Assembly: GCA_018398765.1 (NCBI GenBank) | Contig: JAHBMJ010001986.1 | Location: 60,026 to 105,025 of the forward strand | DNA: 45,000 nt | Direction: 5' to 3' | Source: Chromera velia | Taxonomy: Eukaryota; Sar; Chromeraceae | Shown here: piece by piece, positions 1 to 14,540 of the stretch | How the letters are laid out: the number at the start of each line of letters is the position of its first letter | Numbering within the stretch: position 1 is the stretch's first letter | The notes under the pieces: model-generated | The model's database searches: none | What the model was told of the DNA's origin: nothing | The model's input: only the letters and a program-made list of their open reading frames with translations | Position numbers and translations under genes: made by a program

Positions 1-63
1 AACTTTTGCAACGACCAGCTACCCAGAGAACGCTTTGTTTCGGATGAGAGTTGGAGGAATAAA

Positions 64-846
64 ATGAAGGTCTGCTTCGACAAGCTCGAGAACTCAGAGG
101 TAAACCATGACATCCAGAGATTGCTGGATCGGGGTGTGCTTGCCGAGAACATTCCCCACGCACTCCGAAAGGAGTACGGTCTTCTCACCTTCAAGGTCGA
201 AAGCAAGATCGCCCTTCGCATTCAGTTCTTCCCGTATCATTGTGACAAGGTGGACAAGGACGGCCTCCCCGTTGTTTGCTCTGGTCTCGTTTTCTCCTAC
301 TACACCATTCACAAGAGGCTGGATGAGCTTCTTCGTGACGTGTCCAAAGAGAAGTACCACATCGATGAAGACAGTCTCGTCCCCAACGTCCTGAATTCGT
401 TCACTCGAGTCCAGTACAAGGAGGTCCTTCGTGCTCTTCCCGACGAAGTGTTTGAGGAGTCGGACAACGTTGCCGAACTCAATGACCTCTCTCTTTCCCG
501 CATGAAATTTTCGATGCTGCGAAAGATCCTCAAGAAATTCGTTCTGACGGACAGCCCCCAGACAGAGCTGCAGGAGCAGGAGAGGGAGAGGGGTTCACAG
601 GGTGTGGAGAGGGCAAACAGGGCGGCCGAGGGGGTGAATGGGGGGAGGCAGAGCTCCTCCGGCTCACAAGACTCCCCTCCTGTCTGTCAGACGTGTGGAA
701 ATAGACACGTCAGCACCTGCAGAGCCATCCTCGATGGTGCTTTCCCCTGTAGGGCATGTGGGGAGAAGGGGCATTGGGATAAGGCCCCTGTCTGCAAGAA
801 GAATGGGGGGCAGGGGACCGGGGGGGGGGGGCGCAGCAGCGCCTAA
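64..846 (+). CDS. Gag-like nucleocapsid protein of the copia element
   Basis: A 260-residue frame opens with an ATG at 64. Residues 1-160 are a helical, charged capsid-like region without a motif I can name; residues 165-205 are Gln/Glu/Gly-rich linker. The C-terminus carries two zinc-knuckle-like motifs: CQTCGNRHVSTC (residues 208-219, C-x2-C-x3-H-x3-C) and CRACGEKGHWDKAPVC (229-244, C-x2-C-x4-H-x6-C). Such knuckles bind the element's RNA during packaging. A poly-G run at about 820-830 lies just before the TAA stop. The protease frame continues in the same register after that stop, so Gag and Pol are separated by one in-frame TAA. Whether that is a readthrough arrangement or decay cannot be told from one copy. 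Confidence 0.8.
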   Translation: MKVCFDKLENSEVNHDIQRLLDRGVLAENIPHALRKEYGLLTFKVESKIALRIQFFPYHCDKVDKDGLPVVCSGLVFSYYTIHKRLDELLRDVSKEKYHIDEDSLVPNVLNSFTRVQYKEVLRALPDEVFEESDNVAELNDLSLSRMKFSMLRKILKKFVLTDSPQTELQEQERERGSQGVERANRAAEGVNGGRQSSSGSQDSPPVCQTCGNRHVSTCRAILDGAFPCRACGEKGHWDKAPVCKKNGGQGTGGGGRSSA

Positions 847-3800
847 CCACGCTCGGGCTTTGAGAAGGGTGTGCAAGTTGGGGGGGGGATCTGCCTCAAA
901 ACTTCTTTCACCCCCCTCAGCGATGACGATGACACAGGCGGAGAGGAGGAAAGGAAGGAGCGTGTGGGGGCAGTGGGGAGCAGAGGGGAGTCGAGATGGG
1001 TGTGGAGAAAGAAGTCCCCTGTTGCCGATACAGGTTGCAGTCGGCATTTGATTGGGGGGGATCTCGAGAACTCGATTGTTTCCCGCAGGCCCTGTAAATT
1101 CAGATATGAGGAGGCCTCGGGGGGAGAGATGGTGTGTGCTGAGGAGGTGGAGGCATCACCTTTGCTTGAGGGGGTAGATGGAGAGCCCGTTTATCCTCTT
1201 CTGAGAGGGGCCTTCAAATCGTCAGTCCCTGTGTCTCTCCTCTCAGTGAGGGGTTGCAGGATGCAGAAAGTAGACCCTCCCTTTTGGGTTGAATTTCCTG
1301 GCAAGGGGGGTGGTGCAGTGAGAGCTCGTTTATATAAGAGAGATGGGGTGCATGTAGTGCATGTTCTCTCTCCGTCGTCTTCTTTTCCTCCCTCTGAATC
1401 TTATTTGAGTGCAGATAGAAAGGATTGTGTGTACCTGACCATTGTTTTAGATTCTTCTTTTTTTGTTTCTTCAGGCACCGATGAGGCTGCCAGGGAGCGG
1501 ATGCCCGACAAGGCGAAGCTTTCCGTCTCGTGGGCACAACAATGCACAGAGCACATGTCCCCTGCAGAGTTGAATTTGTGGCATAGTAGGTTTGGGAATG
1601 CGACAGGGAGACGGCTCTATACATGTTTCAGAGAGAAAGACATGGTACACTGAGTGACGGTAGAAGAGTGCAGAAAAGGAATTGACTGCAGGGAGTGCAG
1701 AGAGGTCAATGCAGAGATGAGACGGATACCAGCCAGGCAGGGAGGGGGGGTGCCAGAGAGATTAGGATCTCATTGGACACAAGATCTTCTCTTTTTGTCT
1801 GGAGGGGTGCCGGCAAGTCTTTTAACTGAAAGAAAAGGAAGACTGATAGATGGGCAGATTCTTGAATGCAAGGCATAGGCAGTTAGACATCTCTGTTCGG
1901 TCGTGCGTCGCTTTGAGCCTCGCTGTGGAAAGATCGAGGTTGTACAGACAGACAATGGAAAAGAGTTCTCGGGGGACAAGAAAGGGCAGTACGATCACTT
2001 TTGTCAGGAAGAGAGAATTTTTCACCCCTCAACATCAGGGCCAAGGGGAGAGAGCAAATCAGACAGTGAAGCGTCTCCTTCGGAAGGTGAGGAGACAAAC
2101 CAGTCTTCCCCCCTACACCGAAAAGTGGCTATTCCAGGGGGTGGTTCAAGAATTGAACAATTGCGTCTCGACTGTCACTGGTAAGTCCCCTGTTTGTGCT
2201 TTCTTTGAAGAAAAACGTGCAGCAGAGATTCCTTCTATCACTGTTGGTGATCGTATGTATATATACGATGCCCGTCCAAGAAAGAAAGACGAAGAGCCTG
2301 TGCATGGTGTCGAGAGCTTCTTTGGAGGAATTGAAAATTCAAATGTGGTGAAGGTAATAATTAGAAAAAACAATGGTTGGAAGCCCATTCGTGTTCTTCC
2401 CTCTTCTGTCTCACTTGTTACGTGGAGAGGCATGGATCGCAAACTGTTTGACTCTTCTCTCTCTTCTCCTGGAGAATCGAAAGGGGAGGGGGGGCAGGGT
2501 GGGAATATGAATGATTCTTTTTCTTCTTACTTGTCTTCTCCTTCTCTTTCTGGGGTGTCTCTGGGATTGGGGGGTGAGGGGAGGGGGTCAGATGAGGTGG
2601 ATAATGGGGCCTTCTCGGATGTTGATGTTGAGGAGGTGCCTTGCGATGCAGGAGATCGTGACGGTCCTCCTGCAAAGTTCTCTTCTTCTTTCGCTTCTGC
2701 TCGTTTCTTTCCTTCTGTCTCTCATACGGCTGCTCGACTGTGTAAGCGATATGTTGCAACTTCTGTGTCGTTGGACATAGGACGTGCACAGCCTTTCTCT
2801 TTTCCTCTTCAGAGCCCTGCAGGCATACAAATTCAGACAGGTCAGCTCGAGATGTATGCACAGCAGGAGGGGGGAGAGGAAGGGGAGAGAGAGGAAAGAG
2901 AGGAAGCAGAGAGGGACTCAGAGCCCAGAAGGGGGGCCAGACGGCTGCCAAAGAGAGAGGAAAGAGAAGACGGAGGGGGTGTGCCTCCATCCCCTGTCGC
3001 TGAAGACGTTGAGGTGGATTGGGGGGTAGATAGCAATAGGAATGCGCTTCGTACGCAGGAAGGTAGAGAGGAAGTGCAGGCTGCACAAGATGATGAAGAG
3101 AAGGAAGAAGCGCTGAGAGAGCGTCTAGGGAAATTAAAAGAAGAGCTTGCTCGCATGATTGCGGAAAAGGAGAAGAAGAGACGTCCCCTCCCTCAGATCG
3201 TTCCCGTTGATCCGACTGTAGTCGAAAAAATGATAAGTCACGTAAATCCTCGAAAAGGACACATTGATGCAACCAATGAAGAGGTCGAGAGTGGCAGTCA
3301 TGAAAAAGGAATGCTTGATGAGCTGTAGCATTTCCTGGATGAAACGGTCTTCCGTCGGGGGGTGCGTGTCCCAAAAGGCAGGAAAGTCATGAGGTATCGA
3401 TGAGTCCTGACTTGGAAACTAAAAGGGGGAAAGAGAGTCGCGAAAGCACGTCTGGTTGTAAAGGGATTCCAAGACGATAGGAAGGACCTGCAGACATACT
3501 CGGGAATGGCCGATTGGTGGTCTGTCTTGCTTGTACTTTCATTTGCGGCAACAAAGGGATGGAGGTGCACAAAGTCGGATGTTCGAACTGCATTTCTGAC
3601 TGCTGAAATGAAGGATGAAGTATATGTTCGGTTGCCCGACAAACTTCCCGTAGGTCTGCCTAAGTGGATGAAAGCAAGGTCGGTCTTTTGTTTGAATAAA
3701 GCGATGTATGGACTGAAGGATGCCCCTCGTCTATACACTCAGAGCTTCAGGAAGATGGCAAAAGAGGAAGGATGGGAAGAGCTGAGAGAGAGTGTGTTTG

Positions 3801-4870
3801 TCAAGAAGGATAAGAAAGGAGAGATCATCGCAATCATGCTGATACATGTGGATGATTTGCTTATCTTTGCTGCCAATCCACTCATTCACTTTGCTCCCAT
3901 TTAGAAGAGGCTCAAGATGGACGAGCCTGAGTTATTGGAAGAAGGAGAGAGTTTCGAGTATGTAGGAATGACTCTCACTCACACGCGTGAGGGGTACGAA
4001 ATTGGACAGAAAGCCTACCTTAACTCAATTGAAATAGATGACATTGAGAAGAAGTTGCTCGGGGGGAGATTGAATGCATCTCTTCTTGAGCCTCCTGAAG
4101 AGGGAAAAGTGTTGGAGGATCTCATTCCGTTAATGCAGAAATGCACAGGGGTTACGGGGTGGGTTGTTCGCACTCTTCTTTCCATCTCTTTTCTCTTCAG
4201 CGAGCTGTCCCGATCGTCTACTCGGCCTTCTGCAGAGAAGGTTAAGGGGGTGCTACGTCTCCTTTTGCATGCTCAAGAAACGGAACGGCCTCTTGTCTTC
4301 ACTCCCTGCCACAATCCTAAGATCGTTGACTTTCACGACGGTTCTTTTTCTCTTTCTCGGGGAGAAGGGAGGGCAGGGTATGAGGCGTTCCTTGTAGATC
4401 AGAGCGAGTCGATTGGATCCATGTGAGAGAACAATCTCTTTGCATGGAAGTCTAAACGGATTAAGAGAGTCTTGAATTCTAGTACGTCTTCTGAACTGTG
4501 CGCGCAGCATGAGACAGTGAAGAAAGCGTATGCGTGGAAGTCGTTTGCTGAGGCTCTGTGGCAGAAGAAGGTCCCAATCGAATTTGTGACTGACTCTGCT
4601 CCTTTGATGGAACAGTTGGAGACAGGAGAGGTAAGATCTGAGCCTCGTCTTCAAGGCATGCTTCGGTTTGTTCGGCAGAAACTTAGGGCAATGAGAGCAA
4701 AAACATTGTGATGCCCGACCGACGTCATGCGTGCGGACAGACAGACAAAACTCAAGCTCTCAAAAGACAGGGGAACTTAGTACGTCCCTCGTGATCGATC
4801 GACTGCTGTCAAATCAGGTACAAGACGGAAAGTCATTGATTTTGTAAAGAAGGTGCACTTTCTCCGCCAT
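847..4870 (+). pseudogene. Degenerate copia pol: protease, integrase, reverse transcriptase, RNase H
   Basis: The protease has an ADTG active site at 1024-1035. The GAG-pre-integrase zinc region has LWHSRFGN near 1575 (the second His is lost, GH to GN) and CREC near 1690. In the integrase core the second catalytic Asp is in TDNGKEF (GAC at 1951) and the Glu in GERANQT (about 2048); the first Asp region is poorly preserved. A frame change at the T-run 2018-2022 moves the frame from 1 to 2, which continues to the end. Reverse transcriptase shows ARLVVKGF (about 3450), DVRTAFL (about 3577), YGLKDAPR (about 3707) and HVDDLL (about 3847). RNase H residues are recognisable in DFHDGSF, SSTSSEL and VTDSAPL (4330-4610). 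Few breaks in 4 kb means relatively recent death, or a family member that still propagates in trans. Confidence 0.85.
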
Positions 4871-4898
4871 TGAGTGATCGTTCTCTGTTTTCACGATC

Positions 4899-5158
4899 AG
4901 GGGGTGACTGTAAGGGCTCAATATGGTGGTGCCCGCCGCCAGACCCGCCACCGCATCTTATTGAGATACGTGGGGCGGGCGCGCCGCATGGATTTATGAA
5001 ATAGTGATCGCATGTTGATTGAAGCATGATTGAATACGAATCAAACAGACTGATTGATAAGAAGGAAGACATTCTCGTTCTTATCAGTCCTCTCCGTATG
5101 AATGATTTGCATCCTCCTATAGTAAGTTCTCTTCTACGCTAGAGCCTAGTACCTCACA
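4899..5158 (+). repeat. Candidate polypurine tract and start of the copia 3' LTR
   Basis: After the last pol-like codons (about 4872) there is an AGGGGGTGAC run at 4899-4908 directly followed by TGTAAGGGCTCA. This is the expected order of polypurine tract then LTR beginning with TG. The right edge is a guess (a CA at 5157-5158) because the 5' LTR is outside the window and cannot be aligned. Inside the putative LTR there is an imperfect hairpin (TGATAAGAA near 5053 with TTCTTATCA near 5079). Confidence 0.35.
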
Positions 5159-5805
5159 GAGATCTTCTTTTCATAATATTTCCAATTAAACATTATTGAA
5201 CGTCTAAACCTCTTAAAACGTCTGTCAAAATATAAAATATTTCGTTCACTTTTCAGCATTTAACCTCACAATTCAAGTTTTATAAAATTTAGAGTAAAAC
5301 GTCTTTTTTTTTCGATAATAATTTTTCTTTTTTAAAAAATTCTAATTCAGTTGAAAGCCTTCTGCAAGAAAAAGGTGGGGCGACGCCAGGAGTCCGCCGC
5401 ATGATATTGGGCCTGCCCGTCGACGACGACGTCGCGACCGGGACCGGGGCGCGCGCATGAGCATGATCCGCGGACGCCAGGGCCCGCTGCACGCAGCGTT
5501 CTATGCAGCGTGTACAGTGATCGAAAGACCCTGGCATGCATGATCCACACCATAAAGGCCACTCATGTAGACAAAGATATATATATGCAGACGTACAGAT
5601 GAAAGAACTGTGTGACAGAGTGTTGGTGCTTTTGTGTCAATCCACTAGGACAGGGCAAACGGACAGTAGGATCGTCTCTCTATAGTGCTGTCTCTTCGTT
5701 TTGTGCCACCTAGTAGGAGCTTCAGAAGCGACTGCATCGACCAGGATATTAACATGTGCGAACTGAGATTTGGAAAGGTCAGTCACAACTGAGGTTATGG
5801 ATGGA
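5159..5805. other. Non-coding stretch with an AT-rich block and a CpG-rich island
   Basis: Bases 5160-5350 are strongly AT-rich. Bases 5375-5545 switch abruptly to GC- and CpG-rich sequence containing GACGACGACGTCGCGACC and repeated GCGCGC and GCATGC tracts. From 5546 composition returns to average. I see no convincing gene; the small frames here lack motifs. Confidence 0.5.
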
Positions 5806-6366
5806 TGAAGTAAGTGAGGGATCGATGGATGCATGCATAGAATGATGGAGTGAAGAGGGATGGATGAGTGGATGGAGTGAGAGAGTGGCTGAGATATGGA
5901 TAGATGGATAGATGGATGGAGAGAGTGACTGAGGGATGGATGGATGGATGGATGGATGCCATTGGATGGATAAATCGATGGATGGAGTGAGTGAGGGATG
6001 GATGGATGGAGTGATGGAGTGAGTGAGGGATGGATTAATTGATGGAGTGAGTGAGGGATGGATGGATGGAGTGATGGAGTGAGGAGGGATGGATGGAGTG
6101 ATGGAGTGATGAGGGATGGATGGATGGGTGGATGGAGTGAGGGAGTGACTGAGGGATGGATGGATGGATTGGTGGATTGATGGATGGATGGATGGATGGA
6201 TGGATGGATTGATGGATTGATGGATAGAGTGAGTGAGAGATGAATAGGTGGAGTGATCGAGTGAGGATGGATGGATGGATGGATAGATGGATGCAATTCG
6301 ATGGATGGATAGATGGATGGATGGATGGATGGATGCATGGATGGATGGATGGATGCCATTCGATGG
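5806..6366. repeat. GGAT tetranucleotide satellite
   Basis: About 560 bases of GGAT/ATGG units, interspersed with variants such as GGAGTGAGTGAGGGATGG. Longer units of roughly 40-60 bases (GATGGAGTGATGGAGTGAG) recur, so it has a loose higher-order structure. The long minus-strand frames reading IHPSIHPS over this block follow from the four-base period and are not taken as proteins. Confidence 0.95.
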
Positions 6367-7063
6367 ATACATGAAGTTTTGCATCCTTGGATTTAAATGC
6401 AAAAAGGAGAGAAGTGTTCGGTGGAGATACCTGGTTGGCACAACGCAGTGCCCCAAAAAGCCTCCGATCCCTTCTGTTGATTCTGAGCTCATCGAAGAGC
6501 TGATTCACGTGTACAAGGATACCTTTCCCGATGAAGAGTAGAAAAACAGGTACGTCAGCTTTCTGTTTTCAGAGCCTCCTTTTTTTTTTTTTCACACGTC
6601 TATATCTCTTGCGCTATCCCTCTTTGTCTGCTCCCACCCCCTCCTTTTTTTACTTGTTTTTGCTACCTGATGACGCAGCTGTTTGTCTATAAAGGTTGGC
6701 CAGGTTTGTACCTTCATTTTTTTTTCTCTTTGCAGGTGGGCCAAGGTAAAGCCTACAGACGCAGGTGTGGAGAAAACACACAAGACGATCAGTCTCCTCA
6801 ACGAGGCCCTAGAAGTCGTCTTCGGTGATTTATCCAAGCATACAGCCACCAACAAGGCCGGGAAGAGAGTCACCGTCTCAGTCACGGTCCTCCATCATTT
6901 TACGACCTCTTTGAATAACAGAATTAGATACACAGAAGGAGAGGCAAGAAGGGCCACTGAAGAGGCTACTGCTAGGGCGGCCGCCGCTGGGGCCGCTGCT
7001 ACAGGCATGCAGGAGGGGGAGAGTGCAGGAAAAGGATGCCGAAATAGAAGATGTTCAGGATGA
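6366..7063 (+). pseudogene. Two-exon coding remnant of unknown function
   Basis: Exon 1 (about 6366-6549) reads in one frame through [18 protein letters not shown], reaches a TAG at 6539-6541, and ends at AACAG/GTACGT, a strong donor. The intron is 6550-6735, with a T-rich tract before TTTGCAG. Exon 2 (6736-7063) continues in phase as RWAKVKPTDAGVEKTHKTI and ends in an Ala-rich segment (AAAAGAAATG) before TGA at 7061. The phase match across a clean GT-AG intron suggests a real former gene; the TAG 8 bases before the splice site suggests it is now broken, or that translation starts downstream. No domain recognised. Exon 1 abuts the GGAT satellite, so the true 5' end is unknown. Confidence 0.4.
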
Positions 7064-7557
7064 GAGGAGGGGACGGAAGGTACCACTCTAAGAAAGGTTG
7101 GCCCACTGGCAGCCACTGGAGGGGGCGAAAAGGTCATCCCCCTCCTCATTATCATGGTCAAAATAAGATAGAATTTCATAAAAATGATATTATTTACTCA
7201 ATATTTTATTTTATATGCTCTAAGTCGGTGCACTAGATGAATTAAAAGCTCCAGTCTTCGTAAATTGCCCCAAAAACGTCCTAAAAGTTATAATTCTTTC
7301 ATAAAAAAATGTTTTTCAAAATATGACAAAATATGACAGAATATGAGGGAAATTAGTGACAAAATTCACTAAAAAAAATATATAACTAAAATACTACTGA
7401 GTATATAGTATGACTATTCACTAGTTTTTTTTCACCATTTTTTTTCTCGTAAAATATATTGATTGAATAAATGGGAGTCGGTTCATTCAATTTGTCGGTG
7501 TTTGTAGACTTGTGTAGCATTTTTTGTTTGTCCGTATATAATTTATACAAAAAAATA
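7064..7557. other. AT-rich non-coding sequence, target of the gypsy insertion
   Basis: Mostly A/T with recurring AAATATGAC words (about 7318-7345). The same word recurs at 13991-14010 on the far side of the gypsy element, so the two flanks were contiguous before insertion. No gene seen. Confidence 0.6.
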
Positions 7558-7562
7558 TAAAC
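7558..7562. repeat. Target-site duplication TAAAC, left copy
   Basis: TAAAC lies directly before the LTR at 7563 and is repeated exactly after the other LTR at 13972-13976. A five-base duplication is usual for Ty3/gypsy integrases. Confidence 0.85.
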
Positions 7563-7837
7563 TGTTCCGTCAGGCCTACAGAAGCTATAAGGCTCAGATA
7601 CGTGCTTATACGATCTTACACATAGAGGTCTATTAGAGAGGGCACCTTTCCTTTAGGCTTGCCTTCTCTCTATAACAGGCAACATGTATGCGTGTCCATT
7701 CTCTGTATCTGAGAATTGCTATCAATAATAGGCACACGTCTGTATTGAATCAATCACTCTGTATTGGACCCTTTTACTATTAGGTCGATCTTGCTTATCG
7801 AAGGGCTTAGTGTTTCTCTTATTCATGATCTATAACA
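7563..7837 (-). repeat. 3' LTR of the gypsy element
   Basis: 275 bp, reading TGTTCCGTCAGG at its plus-strand start and ATAACA at its end. It matches 13697-13971 along its whole length without indels, with ten substitutions, all transitions. On the element's strand it begins TGTTATAG and ends GGAACA. Confidence 0.95.
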
Positions 7838-7840
7838 ATC

Positions 7841-7853
7841 ACTCCCCCCTTTA
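7841..7853 (-). promoter_or_regulatory. Polypurine tract of the gypsy element
   Basis: On the minus strand the sequence AAAGGGGGGAGT lies four bases before the 3' LTR. This is the expected position and composition of the plus-strand DNA primer for reverse transcription. Confidence 0.75.
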
Positions 7854-8052
7854 AGCTTGTGAATCCCGCATAATTCACACCTTTCACCGATCCCAGCCAC
7901 CTACACCGGCAATCGAAGAACCACCATTGGCGCGGCCGCACCACATGACACGAAGGGCGGGAAAAACATAAGAAGAGTGGGAAAAAGGAATGATGGATCG
8001 GATCGATTGAAATAGCGCAGTCATCACTTCATGCCACGGAGCAATCAACAGT

Positions 8053-12144
<4,092 letters not shown>

Positions 12145-12410
12145 AAAGCTTACTTTCGACTGACTACTGACCTTAACGGAAGCAATCTATGCCCACATGC
12201 TTGTTGGTTTCGTTTCTTCTCTTTTGGGCATTCGTACCGGCAAGGGAGATGGAAGCACGGGCTGCTTACGCGCTTCTTCAAAAGCAAATCTCTTCCCTGC
12301 ACTGTCGTCCTCTCTCGAAAAGCAACCTTTCCTTTTTATTTCATGAAGTGGAGCATGGAGATACGCAGAGAGAGGACGAAGCAACTGAGGTTGGGTGGTA
12401 GGGACTGCCT

Positions 12411-13568
12411 CTACTGTGTCCCTCCACCCCATTTGTTTCCCGAGTACCGCAGTTGTAGACAGTTTGCGACGAAGTATGATGGCGACCTGCAATGGTGGCA
12501 TGTTGGCACTCGTTGTCCGAATAGTGGAGCATGCCCATTCTGTCCATACCCGAAGTGACTGTTGTTGAAACCGTTGTGACCTCCTCTGCCTCTGTACATG
12601 CCCCTTGGCATTCCTCCTTATCCCCTGTATCCACCTCTCCATCCTGAGCCTGCATTTCGGCCAGGCGTGAAGCCGTATGCGACTTGAGGAGACGGCCGAT
12701 TGCCGTAGACGGCATAGCCGCCCCGACCCCCTCGCGGCATCGAATTGCCCCTGCCGCGGCCGCAAGTATGCAAAGCCGCTATGCTGGCCTCAACGCGCTC
12801 AAGCCTGTCTGTCAACTTCTCCCATCGTTCAAGGTCAGACACTGATTGCGTACTCTGGACGGCAGCGAGTTTGGCTCTGGCTTTCTTCTGCAGCTTGGCA
12901 TGGAGATGCTCGGTTCTCTTTACCAAGTCATTCCATTCGGAGAAGGCGGGTTCAATTTCCAGAGCTTCCCGCATTTCGGGATAGAGGGCGTTGATGAATG
13001 GTGTGATACGATGGTTGCGAATAGCGTTTGGGTTGGCGGCCATGAAGGTATCGATAAATCGATCAACGAACGGTTGGAATGCGTCTGCGACACTCAGTTT
13101 CACGTCTGCCATCGTATACACTGCGTGCTTTTCTTCCATGCCTCCCCCACCATAGGCATCGAGGAACCATGCGTCTACTTTATCGACGGTGGAGCATGTT
13201 CCTCTCTTCTCGTCCCACTGCTGCACCAGGTCAGTGTCAACAAAGTGCATACCAAGCAACAGTTTGTATTCGTCGACGTTCAGGTTGCCGGCTTTCACTT
13301 TGTCACGGAATTGGCTGAACCAAGTCCTCCTATTCTTCTTCTTGGGGTCAAATACCTCTACGACTCTCTTCACCTCTGCCAGTGCCTTCAGTTTGTCCAC
13401 ATCAATTGCCATGTCCAGTCCTTGCCCTGCCTGTATCGATTCCTCTGAATCAGTCTGTTGTTCAGATGCTGAGCGGTGCGTGACTGCTGGGCTTTTGATA
13501 ACAATCTCCCCTTCCTCCGTGAAGAGGGTGCGTACGGAGGAAGGAGGAGGAGTGTCAATGTTCTCCAA
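12411..13568 (-). pseudogene. Gag of the gypsy element, interrupted by one stop
   Basis: The capsid region includes FDPKKKNRRTWFSQFRDKV and later RITPFINALYPEMREAL, typical of a retrotransposon Gag core. An in-frame TAA at 12618-12620 cuts off the C-terminal part, which continues in the same register through MYRGRGG repeats to a zinc knuckle CHHCRSPSYFVANC (near 12500) in which the usual His is Tyr. No in-frame ATG is present upstream of base 13568; the first in-frame ATG encodes the MAIDVDKLKAL segment (13410-13412), so the start codon has probably been lost or translation begins there. Confidence 0.8.
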
Positions 13569-13677
13569 CCAGGGGTGGATGGAAGGAATCGAAGGGGAAC
13601 TCTGGCTTCCTCCTTACAGATAGGAGGTTCCTCTTCTCGTGATTCCGATTTGTATTGTGTTAACTGGACCGGGAACC

Positions 13678-13695
13678 CAAAAGCTCTGCTAACCA
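13678..13695 (-). promoter_or_regulatory. Candidate primer-binding site of the gypsy element
   Basis: Immediately inside the 5' LTR (one base gap) the minus strand reads TGGTTAGCAGAGC. TGG complements a tRNA CCA end, and the following bases resemble primer sites that use methionine tRNA (TGGTAGCAGAG in many eukaryotes) with one extra T. The tRNA of this organism is not known to me, so the match is tentative. Confidence 0.5.
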
Positions 13696-13696
13696 C

Positions 13697-13971
13697 TGTT
13701 CCGTCAGGCCTACGGAAGCTATAGGGCTCAGATACGTGCTTATATGATCTTACACATAGAGGTCTATTAGAGAGGGCACCTTTCCTTCAGGCTTGCCTTC
13801 TCTCTATAACAGGCAACATGTATGCGCGTCCATTCTCTGTATCTGAGAATTGCTGTCAATAATAGGCACGTGTCTGTATTGAATCAATCACTCTGTATTA
13901 GACCCTTTTACTATTAGGTCGATCTTGCTTATCGAAGGGCTTAGTGTTTCTCTTATTCATGATCCATAACA
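13697..13971 (-). repeat. 5' LTR of the gypsy element
   Basis: Partner of 7563-7837, same 275-bp length, TG...CA ends. As the 5' LTR on the minus strand it should contain the element's promoter; I could not pick out a TATA box with confidence. Confidence 0.95.
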
Positions 13972-13976
13972 TAAAC
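13972..13976. repeat. Target-site duplication TAAAC, right copy
   Basis: Exact repeat of 7558-7562, directly after the LTR. Confidence 0.85.
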
Positions 13977-14540
13977 CCACAAAAAAAAAGTAAAATATGA
14001 CTAAAATATGAATTTTTTGTAATATTTTATAATATTTAGTCATATTTACTAAAAGTTTTATAGGGTATACTAGAAACCTGATTTGGTGACAAGAACCGGG
14101 TTCAGGAAGCGATACAGCTTGTTCGGTGCAAGGTTCCGAAAACCTCTAGGAGCAGCACGTTTTTATGTGGGGTTCAAAAAAAGGTAAAAAAGATTGAAGG
14201 TCAAAAAAACCACTTTTCGAGTGAAAAAGAAAAGAAGCAAAAATAAGGAGAAGAAAAGAAAGAAGAAAAAGAAAGAAGAAAAAGAAGAAGAAGAAGAAGA
14301 CGAAGAAAAAGAAGAAGACGAACTTTACGGAAAATATGAATGTCGTGTAAAATAATGGTGTTGATATAAATAAGAGCAGGAGAGAAAAGAAGAATGAAAG
14401 GGTAGTGAAATTCGTTTAGGTATGAAAATAAATATTTGTTAATTAATGTTTGTAAGACAGGAGAAGGAACGCACGTGCTAGGTGGTACTACAAAGAAGAC
14501 CTATGCGCGCTATTGTGCGGAATGAAAGAGAATATAAAAG
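13977..14540. other. AT-rich then purine-rich non-coding sequence
   Basis: 13977-14060 is AT-rich and continues the pre-insertion sequence found left of 7558. 14190-14330 is a nearly pure purine run of GAA and AAG units on the plus strand. No gene seen. Confidence 0.6.

Larger units (their letters stand above)
1..4908 (+). mobile_element. Ty1/copia-type LTR retrotransposon, 5'-truncated by the window edge, degenerate
   Basis: The domain order along the plus strand is Gag with zinc knuckles, aspartic protease, GAG-pre-integrase and integrase, reverse transcriptase, RNase H. Integrase before reverse transcriptase is diagnostic of Ty1/copia. The frame is interrupted by a handful of stops (844 TAA, 1651 TGA, about 1876 TAG, 3326 TAG, 3401 TGA, 3902 TAG, 4424 TGA) and one frameshift near 2018-2022, so this copy cannot make a full polyprotein without readthrough. 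The 5' LTR and primer-binding site lie upstream of base 1. A candidate polypurine tract and start of the 3' LTR are at 4899-4909. Confidence 0.88.

Noticed and set aside
1-63. 5' LTR or primer-binding site of the copia element
   Set aside because: Only 63 bases precede Gag and I see no TGG...tRNA-like primer site or LTR end; these must lie upstream of the window.
2418-3374. Long minus-strand frames (318 and 104 codons) within the copia element
   Set aside because: They oppose a purine-rich linker of the pol frame, are His/Pro/Ser biased and lack motifs.
3326-4426. Reassigned stop codons (TGA as Trp) in the nuclear genome
   Set aside because: The copia frame also contains TAA and TAG breaks, and predicted host genes end with TGA. 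Ordinary decay explains it.
5637-6508. Long minus-strand frames (IHPSIHPS-type, up to 240 codons)
   Set aside because: They follow the GGAT satellite; a four-base period without stops leaves several frames open. No unique sequence with coding features is included.
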